This document shows, one piece after another, positions 6,042-11,130 of a DNA stretch of 11,130 bases; position 1 is the first letter of the stretch, and each line of letters begins with the position of its first letter. The notes below the pieces were generated by a model. The model searched no databases. It was not told the origin of the DNA and saw nothing but the letters and a program-made list of their open reading frames with translations. The position numbers were made by a program, and so were the translations under genes. The DNA comes from JADYYB01 sp964402985 (GTDB lineage Bacteria; Pseudomonadota; Alphaproteobacteria; Rhizobiales; Kaistiaceae): contig CAYOET010000091.1 in assembly GCA_964402985.1 (NCBI GenBank), positions 1 through 11,130 of the forward strand, written 5' to 3'.

Positions 6042-7333
6042 GCTACTACGCGCCCGCCCTCGACTCGCCCTCGGGCTCTGCCTCCGGCGCTCCGGCCCAG
6101 GTGACGCTCGGCTTCATCCCGCTCATCGACAGCGCTCCGCTGATTGTCGCCGCGGAGAAGGGTTTCGCGGCGGGGGAGGGGCTCTCGCTCAACCTCGTCC
6201 GCGAGGCGTCCTGGGCCAATATTCGCGACCGCGTGATGCTCGGCCATTTCCACGGTGCGCACATGCTCGGCGCCCTGCCGATCGCTTCGACGCTCGGGGC
6301 CGGCGGGCACCTCCAGGTACCGATGATCGCGCCGTTCTCCCTGGGGCTGGGCGGCAGCGTGATCACTGCCTCGACCGCGCTTTTCGCGGCCATGGAAGAG
6401 GAGGGGGCGACGCTCGGCGCGGGCCCCGCGCCGCTCGCCAAGGCCCTTGCCGCCGTGGTCGCCAAGCGGGCCGCCGCGGGCGAGTCGCCGCTGACCTTCG
6501 CCGTCGTGCACCCGTTCTCGGCCCACAACTACGAGCTCCGCTACTGGATGGCGTCGGCCGGGATCGACCCCGACAACGACGTCCGCATCGTAGTGCTTCC
6601 GCCCTCCTACATGGCCGATGCGCTGAGCGCGGGACAGGTCGACGGGATCAGCGTCAGCGACCCCTGGAATTCGTTCGCGGTCGAAGAGGGCGTCGGCGTC
6701 ATCCTCACCTACAAGGCCGAGCTGTGGCGTCAGGGGCCGGACAAGGTGCTCGGCCTCCGCGCGGACTTCGTCGAGCGCCATCCCGGTCGCCTCGCGCCGC
6801 TCCTTCGCGCGCTCTACCGGGCGGCAGCCTGGGCCGAAGATCCGGCCAACCACCTCGAACTCTCCGAGATGCTGGCCCGGCCGAACTATGTCGGCGCGCC
6901 GGCGGGAATCATCCTCCGCGGCCTTGCCGGGCGGCCGATCCTCCGCAAGGGAGCGGAGCCGGTGAACGCGCCAGGCTTCTTCATCTTCCACGAGCACGCG
7001 GCCAACTTCCCGTGGCGGAGTCACGCCCTCTGGTTCTATTCGCAGATGGTGCGCTGGGGGCAGGCGAAACACTCCGCCGAGGCCGTGGCGAAGGCGTGGG
7101 CCGTGTACCGGCCGGACCTCTTCCGCGCGGCGCTGGCGTCCCTCGATGCTGATCTTCCAGGCAGCGACGCCAAGGTCGAGGGAGCGCTGACCGAGCCGAC
7201 CGTCGTCGCCTCGCGCCACGGCAGGCTGGTGCTGGGGCCGGACGGGTTCTTCGACGGCGTCAAATTCGATCCCGACGACCTCGTCGGCTATATCGACCGT
7301 CAGCGCCTGCCCGCAAACCGGCCAGGAAGCTAA
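6038..7333 (+). CDS. nasS: NasS, cytoplasmic nitrate/nitrite sensor
   Basis: The 431-residue protein belongs to the NrtA/CmpA/NasS group of anion-binding proteins but has no signal peptide. That fits NasS, the soluble sensor that sequesters NasT and releases it when nitrate or nitrite binds. It is clearly related to the NrtA protein encoded downstream: shared blocks include GFIPLIDSAPLIVAAEKG (25-42), HNYELRYWMASAGIDPDNDV (163-182), SDPWN (207-211) and a C-terminal FFDGVKFDPDD (404-414). Pocket residues matching those known in NrtA are Trp59, His163 and Lys236. The position of the NrtA pocket Gln holds Ser107 instead. The ATG at 6038 overlaps the nasT stop by four bases, so the two are co-translated. 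The frame is open upstream across nasT, but that part is only an overlap shadow. Confidence 0.92.
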   Translation: MSYYAPALDSPSGSASGAPAQVTLGFIPLIDSAPLIVAAEKGFAAGEGLSLNLVREASWANIRDRVMLGHFHGAHMLGALPIASTLGAGGHLQVPMIAPFSLGLGGSVITASTALFAAMEEEGATLGAGPAPLAKALAAVVAKRAAAGESPLTFAVVHPFSAHNYELRYWMASAGIDPDNDVRIVVLPPSYMADALSAGQVDGISVSDPWNSFAVEEGVGVILTYKAELWRQGPDKVLGLRADFVERHPGRLAPLLRALYRAAAWAEDPANHLELSEMLARPNYVGAPAGIILRGLAGRPILRKGAEPVNAPGFFIFHEHAANFPWRSHALWFYSQMVRWGQAKHSAEAVAKAWAVYRPDLFRAALASLDADLPGSDAKVEGALTEPTVVASRHGRLVLGPDGFFDGVKFDPDDLVGYIDRQRLPANRPGS

Positions 7334-7423
7334 ATTTCGAGGCAGGCCTGCACACTAATCATGCTTGCCGCGCTTCTAATCACCTCCTAGCTTGCCAGTG
7401 ACTTAGAGAGAATCCAAACCGTC

Positions 7424-7569
7424 CGCGGAGCCAATGAAGGCGACGCGAGACGAGGGGCCAGAGGGCCCAAAACCCCAAAACCATCCGCCTTGCGAGGGGC
7501 GGCCATAGGCAACGGCGCCGTTCGATCGACCCTTATCCTCGGGTCCGATTGCACGGCGTTTTTCGTTTT
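7424..7569 (+). promoter_or_regulatory. Putative NasT-controlled attenuator leader of nrtA
   Basis: The 270 bases between nasS and nrtA contain no gene. At 7424-7447 an RNA hairpin has a 4-bp stem (7424-7427/7444-7447), a tandem G-A mismatch, a gcc/ggc stem and hexaloop AATGAA (7433-7438), matching the A1 and G4 loop rule of ANTAR targets. A second element is less clear. One candidate is ggc-AACGGC-gcc (7508-7519), which also has A1 and G4 and would compete with the terminator, but its stem is only 3 bp. Others are gggcc-AGAG-ggccc (7455-7468) and ccgcc/ggcgg (7485-7502). A C/A-rich single-stranded stretch lies at 7466-7482. In known nas leaders, NasT binding to two hexaloop hairpins prevents termination. 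Confidence 0.55.
7516..7569 (+). terminator. Attenuator hairpin upstream of nrtA
   Basis: Stem cgccgt 7516-7521 pairs with acggcg 7553-7558. An inner stem gaccc 7528-7532 pairs with gggtc 7541-7545. The outer stem is followed at once by TTTTT (7559-7563) and, after CG, TTTT. The T-run ends 21 bases before the AGGAG of nrtA, so termination here would stop the operon before its first gene. The internal loop between the stems weakens the structure. A palindrome, aacggcgccgtt at 7511-7522, overlaps the left arm and offers a competing fold. Confidence 0.55.
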
Positions 7570-7603
7570 CGGCGGGCGAGTCCCGCGAACAGGAGTTCGA
7601 CAG

Positions 7604-8902
7604 GTGAGCCTTCTTCGTCCCGCCGCGGTCAGCCGGCGCACTCTTCTGAAAACCGCCTCGGCAGCCGCCGTCATCGCCGCGGCCAAGGTCGCGTTCCCCT
7701 CGGGCGCCTTCGCGCAGGGCGCGGGTCCCGAGACCACCCGCGCAGTGCTCGGCTTCATCGCCCTCACCGACGCCTCGCCCCTCATCGTCGCCAAGGAGAA
7801 GGGCCTCTTCGCCAAATACGGCATGCCCGACGTCGAAGTCGTCAAGCAGGCCTCGTGGGGCGCGACGCGCGACAATCTCGTCCTCGGCTCTGCCGGCGCG
7901 GGCATCGACGGGGCGCACATCCTGACCCCGATGCCCTACCTGATCTCGGCCGGCAAGGTGACCCAGAACAACCAGCCACTGCCGATGTATATCCTCGCCC
8001 GCCTCAACCTCGACGGCCAGGCGATCTCGATCACCAACACCTACAAGGACCTCGCGGTCGGCCTCGACGCCTCGGTCCTCCGCGAGCCCTTCGCGCAGCG
8101 CAAGGCCGCCGGCAACGCCGCCAAGGTCGCGATGACCTTCCCCGGCGGCACCCACGACCTCTGGCTCCGCTACTGGCTGGCCGCCGGCGGCATCGACCCC
8201 GACAACGACGTCGAGACCATCGTGGTCCCGCCGCCGCAGATGGTCGCGAACATGAAGGTCGGCACGATGGACGCCTTCTGTGTCGGCGAGCCGTGGAACG
8301 CCCAGCTCGTCAACCAGGGCGTCGGCTACACCGCGCTCACCACCGGCGAGCTGTGGTCCGGTCACCCCGAGAAGAGCTTCGGGATGCGCGCCGACTGGGT
8401 CGACGCCAACCCCAACGCGACGCGCGCCCTCCTGATGGCCGTCCAGGAAGCGCAGATCTGGTGCGAGGACATGGCTAACAAGGAAGAACTCGCCCAGATC
8501 GTCGGCCAGCGCGCGTGGTTCAACGTGCCGCCGAACGACATCGTCGGGCGCCTCCGCGGCGAGTTCGACTACGGCACCGGCAAGGTCGTCGCCGAGAGCC
8601 CGCACCTCATGAAGTTCTGGCAGCGGAACGCGTCCTACCCCTTCCCGAGCCATGACAGCTGGTTCCTCGCCGAGGACATCCGCTGGGGCAAGTTCGAGCC
8701 GACGACCGATGTCGCCGCGCTCGTGTCGTCGGTCAATCGCGAGGATCTCTGGCGCGACGCGGCGACCACTCTCGGCGTCGCCGCGGCCGACATCCCAACC
8801 TCGACCTCGCGCGGCGTCGAGACCTTCTTCGACGGCAAGACTTTCGACCCGTCCGACATCGCCGGCTACCTCGCCAGCCTGCAGATCAAGCGCATCGCCT
8901 GA
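7604..8902 (+). CDS. nrtA: NrtA, nitrate ABC transporter substrate-binding protein
   Basis: The 432-residue periplasmic binding protein captures nitrate (and often nitrite) for the NrtB/NrtD importer. It starts at GTG 7604, eight bases after AGGAG 7591-7595. An in-frame ATG at 7490 is rejected because its added region overlaps the attenuator hairpin. The N-terminus carries a twin-arginine signal, SRRTLLK (10-16), then a hydrophobic stretch and AFAQ near 35-38, so it is probably exported folded by Tat. Residues matching the nitrate pocket described for cyanobacterial NrtA are Trp85, Gly86, Gln139, His184 and Lys257. Related bicarbonate-binding CmpA proteins differ at some of these positions, and the nasTS and nirB context favours nitrate. 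It is the first gene of the nrtABD-nirB operon. Confidence 0.93.
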   Translation: MSLLRPAAVSRRTLLKTASAAAVIAAAKVAFPSGAFAQGAGPETTRAVLGFIALTDASPLIVAKEKGLFAKYGMPDVEVVKQASWGATRDNLVLGSAGAGIDGAHILTPMPYLISAGKVTQNNQPLPMYILARLNLDGQAISITNTYKDLAVGLDASVLREPFAQRKAAGNAAKVAMTFPGGTHDLWLRYWLAAGGIDPDNDVETIVVPPPQMVANMKVGTMDAFCVGEPWNAQLVNQGVGYTALTTGELWSGHPEKSFGMRADWVDANPNATRALLMAVQEAQIWCEDMANKEELAQIVGQRAWFNVPPNDIVGRLRGEFDYGTGKVVAESPHLMKFWQRNASYPFPSHDSWFLAEDIRWGKFEPTTDVAALVSSVNREDLWRDAATTLGVAAADIPTSTSRGVETFFDGKTFDPSDIAGYLASLQIKRIA

Positions 8903-8916
8903 GCCACGAAAGAAAC

Positions 8917-9810
8917 ATGAGCGTCACCGCCCTCAAGATCGACGACAAGCCGGCCCCCGCGTCGGCCAAGATCGTCCGCATCGGGATCGAGAAGAAGACC
9001 CCGCTGCCAGCCGCCCCGCTGCTCGCGCGCCTCGCCGGCCCGGCCGCCAAAGTGCTGCCGCCGGTCATCACCCTCGGCCTAGTGCTGCTCCTCTGGGAGA
9101 TCGTCTGCTCCTCGCCGACCTCGAGCCTGCCGCCGCCCTCGCGCGTGGTCAGCGACACCTGGGAGCTGATCGTCGATCCCTTCCATCGCGGCTCGGGCCT
9201 CGATCAGGGCCTCTTCTGGCACATCTTCGCCAGCCTCAAGCGCGTCGCCTTCGGCTACGCGATCGCCGCCGTCGTCGGCGTGGCGGTGGGCACGCTGATC
9301 GGGCGCAGCATATGGGCGATGCGCGGGCTCGACCCGCTCTTCCAGGTACTGCGCACCGTGCCCCCGCTCGCCTGGCTGCCGCTCTCGCTCGCCGGCTTCC
9401 ATGACGGACAGACCTCGGCGGTGTTCGTGATCTTCATCACCGCGGTGTGGCCGGTCGTCATCAACACCGCGGTCGGCATCAGAAACATCCCGACCGACTA
9501 TCAGAACGTCGCCAAGGTCCTTCAGCTCAATCCCTTCGAATACTTCGCCAAGATCATGATCCCGGCGGCGGCGCCCTACATCTTCACCGGCCTGCGCATC
9601 GGCATCGGCCTCTCCTGGCTCGCCATCGTCGCGGCCGAGATGCTGATCGGCGGCGTCGGCATCGGCTTCTTCATCTGGGACGCGTGGAACTCGTCGCTGA
9701 TCAGCGACATCATTCTCGCACTGATCTATGTCGGCATCGTCGGTTTTATCCTCGATCGTTTCGTCGCCCTCCTGTCCCGGGTCGTGACCCGCGGCACGGC
9801 CGCCAGCTGA
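8917..9810 (+). CDS. nrtB: NrtB, nitrate ABC transporter permease
   Basis: The 297-residue inner-membrane permease forms the nitrate channel as a dimer. After a polar N-terminus of about 45 residues, hydrophobic segments lie near 48-64, 109-129, 143-158, 167-185, 228-246 and 264-285, a typical BPD-transport layout. The cytoplasmic coupling loop at 194-220 (DYQNVAKVLQLNPFEYFAKI, then MIPAAAP) is the EAA region that contacts the ATPase. Its LQLN replaces the usual LG, as I recall for NrtB proteins. The following YIFTGLRIGIGLSWLAIVAAEM is also typical of the NrtB/CmpB/TauC group. It begins 14 bases after nrtA with only a weak purine-rich ribosome binding site, so it probably relies on translation from nrtA. 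Confidence 0.93.
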   Translation: MSVTALKIDDKPAPASAKIVRIGIEKKTPLPAAPLLARLAGPAAKVLPPVITLGLVLLLWEIVCSSPTSSLPPPSRVVSDTWELIVDPFHRGSGLDQGLFWHIFASLKRVAFGYAIAAVVGVAVGTLIGRSIWAMRGLDPLFQVLRTVPPLAWLPLSLAGFHDGQTSAVFVIFITAVWPVVINTAVGIRNIPTDYQNVAKVLQLNPFEYFAKIMIPAAAPYIFTGLRIGIGLSWLAIVAAEMLIGGVGIGFFIWDAWNSSLISDIILALIYVGIVGFILDRFVALLSRVVTRGTAAS

Positions 9811-9821
9811 GGAGAACCGTC

Positions 9822-10616
9822 ATGGGCAGCTACCTCTCCCTCGAAATGATCGACAAGAGTTTCGAGCGCGGTTCGACCCGCACCGAAGTCCTCCGCCAGA
9901 TCAGCCTCACCGTCGAGCGCGGCGAGTACATCTCGATCATCGGCCACTCCGGCTGCGGGAAGTCGACCCTCCTCAACATCATCGCCGGCCTCACCCCGGC
10001 GACGAGCGGCGTGATCCTCCTCGACGGCAAGGCGGTCGACTCCCCCGGGCCGGACCGCGCGGTGGTGTTCCAGAACCACTCGCTCCTCCCTTGGCTGACG
10101 GTCTTCGAGAACGTCAAGCTCGCCGTCGACAAGGTCTTCGGCCGCACCAAGAACGCCGCCGAGCGGCGCGAGTGGACGATGCGCAACCTCGAAGTCGTCC
10201 AGATGACGCACGCCTCCGAGAAGCGCCCCGCGGAGATCTCGGGCGGCATGAAGCAGCGCGTCGGCCTCGCCCGCGCGCTCGCCATGGAACCGAAGGTCCT
10301 CCTCCTCGACGAGCCGTTCGGCGCGCTCGACGCGCTGACGCGGGCCCATCTCCAGGACCAGGTGATGCAGATCCACGCCGAACTCGGCAACACGGCGATC
10401 ATGATCACCCACGACGTCGACGAGGCCGTGCTCCTCTCCGACCGCATCGTGATGATGACCAACGGCCCCGCCGCGCGGATCGGCGAGATCCTGCCCGTGC
10501 CGCTCGCCCGTCCGCGCCGCCGCCTCGACCTCGTCGCCGACCCCACCTACCTCCGCTGCCGGAGCGCGGTGCTGAAGTTCCTCTACGAGCGCCACCGCCT
10601 GGTGGAGGCCGCCTGA
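9822..10616 (+). CDS. nrtD: Nitrate ABC transporter ATP-binding protein (NrtD type)
   Basis: The 264-residue cytoplasmic ATPase powers NrtB. All motifs are intact: Walker A GHSGCGKST (41-49), Q-loop Gln84, signature SGGMKQR (140-146), Walker B LLLDEP (160-165), D-loop GALD (167-170) and switch His197 in THDVDEA. It has a single nucleotide-binding domain and no C-terminal binding-protein domain, so it matches cyanobacterial NrtD in layout rather than the fused NrtC. A homodimer is therefore the likely form; some annotations would call it nrtC or nasD. The ATG at 9822 follows GAGGAGA with good spacing, 11 bases after nrtB. Its stop overlaps the nirB start. Confidence 0.92.
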   Translation: MGSYLSLEMIDKSFERGSTRTEVLRQISLTVERGEYISIIGHSGCGKSTLLNIIAGLTPATSGVILLDGKAVDSPGPDRAVVFQNHSLLPWLTVFENVKLAVDKVFGRTKNAAERREWTMRNLEVVQMTHASEKRPAEISGGMKQRVGLARALAMEPKVLLLDEPFGALDALTRAHLQDQVMQIHAELGNTAIMITHDVDEAVLLSDRIVMMTNGPAARIGEILPVPLARPRRRLDLVADPTYLRCRSAVLKFLYERHRLVEAA

Positions 10617-11130
10617 TGAACGCGATCGCTCAGCGGCAGCGCCTCGTCGTCGTCGGCAACGGCATGGCCGGCGGGCGTGCGCTGGAAGAGCTCTTCGAGC
10701 GGGCGCCCGGCCTCTACGACGTGACCATCTTCGGCTCCGAGCCGCGGGTGAACTACAATCGCATCCAGCTCTCGCCGGTCCTTTCCGGCGAGAAGGAATA
10801 CGGCGACATCCTCATCCACGACGAGGCCTGGTACGAGAAGAACGGCGTCAAGCTTCTCGCCGGCAAGAAGGTCTCGACCATCGACCGCGTCGCCAAGACG
10901 GTGACGGCGACCGACGGCACGACGCTCCCCTACGACAAGCTCCTCATCGCCACCGGCTCCGACCCGTTCATCATCCCGGTCCCGGGCCGCGACCTTCCCG
11001 GCGTCCTCACCTACCGCGACATGGACGACGTCACCGCCATGCTCAAGGCGGCGGAGCGCGGGGGGAGGGCGGTCGTCATCGGCGGCGGCCTCCTCGGCCT
11101 CGAGGCGGCGGCGGGCCTCAAGATGCGCGG
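10616..11130 (+). CDS. nirB: NirB, assimilatory nitrite reductase large subunit (5' part)
   Basis: The first 171 codons are present; the frame is still open at the right edge. NirB reduces nitrite to ammonium with NAD(P)H in the cytoplasm, using FAD, a 4Fe-4S cluster and siroheme. Only the flavin module is visible. The FAD-binding GNGMAGGRALEEL lies at 14-26, the family-typical RVNYNRIQLSPVLSGE at 44-59, the second flavin motif LLIATGSDPF at 109-118, and the start of the NAD(P)H-binding fold GGGLLGLEAA at 156-165. The siroheme and iron-sulfur ligands would lie beyond the window. ATG 10616 shares four bases with the nrtD stop (ATGA), placing nirB in the transporter operon. A homologous flavin module occurs in rubredoxin reductases and some nitrate reductases, but the nrt context favours nirB. 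Confidence 0.9.
   Translation, partial: MNAIAQRQRLVVVGNGMAGGRALEELFERAPGLYDVTIFGSEPRVNYNRIQLSPVLSGEKEYGDILIHDEAWYEKNGVKLLAGKKVSTIDRVAKTVTATDGTTLPYDKLLIATGSDPFIIPVPGRDLPGVLTYRDMDDVTAMLKAAERGGRAVVIGGGLLGLEAAAGLKMR

Noticed and set aside
7334..7420. Sigma-54 promoter or NtrC site upstream of the nrtA leader
   Set aside because: I looked for the GG/GC pair with correct spacing around the two TTGC motifs and found none. TGCACACTAATCATGC only loosely resembles an NtrC site. TCTAAT at 7375-7380 could be a -10 but has no good -35.
7490..7603. Longer nrtA start at ATG 7490
   Set aside because: It would translate through the attenuator hairpin and T-run and bury the twin-arginine signal. GTG 7604 has a well-placed AGGAG.
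5948..8653. Long minus-strand open frames opposite nasS and nrtA
   Set aside because: Same cause: both mirror the codon bias of clear plus-strand genes, and their products show no domain.

Overview
The window is GC-rich, densely coded DNA with strong G/C preference at third codon positions. The nasTS, nrtABD and nirB gene order, the intergenic inverted repeat and the tRNA-Glu form all fit an alphaproteobacterium. The family cannot be named from sequence alone.

Region 1 (1-3233) starts with the last 27 codons of an unidentified gene. A long non-coding stretch follows, holding a large nested inverted repeat of REP-like type (146-308). Then come three tightly coupled plus-strand genes: a DUF350-type polytopic membrane protein, a stand-alone ATP-grasp enzyme resembling the glutathionylspermidine synthase C-terminal domain, and a 255-residue protein I do not recognise. 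DUF350 and glutathionylspermidine-synthase-like genes commonly sit together, as in the E. coli yjfC/yjfL neighbourhood, but the substrate is unknown. This cassette is the least explained system in the window.

Region 2 (3234-5212) holds a secreted SMP-30/NHL-like beta-propeller gene followed by a strong hairpin terminator. A small secreted protein of unknown function and a tRNA-Glu(CTC) lie on the minus strand.

Region 3 (5213-11130) is a nitrate assimilation locus. It contains the ANTAR antiterminator nasT, its nitrate/nitrite sensor nasS, a 270-base untranslated leader, the nitrate ABC transporter genes nrtA (Tat-exported binding protein), nrtB (permease) and nrtD (ATPase), and the start of nirB, which runs off the window. 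In the known NasS/NasT scheme, NasS holds NasT inactive when nitrate or nitrite is absent. Ligand frees NasT to bind two hexaloop hairpins in the leader RNA and prevent termination. Here the leader shows one good AxxG hexaloop hairpin and a GC-rich hairpin followed by a T-run just before the nrtA ribosome binding site, as that scheme predicts. A perfect dyad also covers the ribosome binding site and the first base of the nasT start codon, suggesting a further layer of control.
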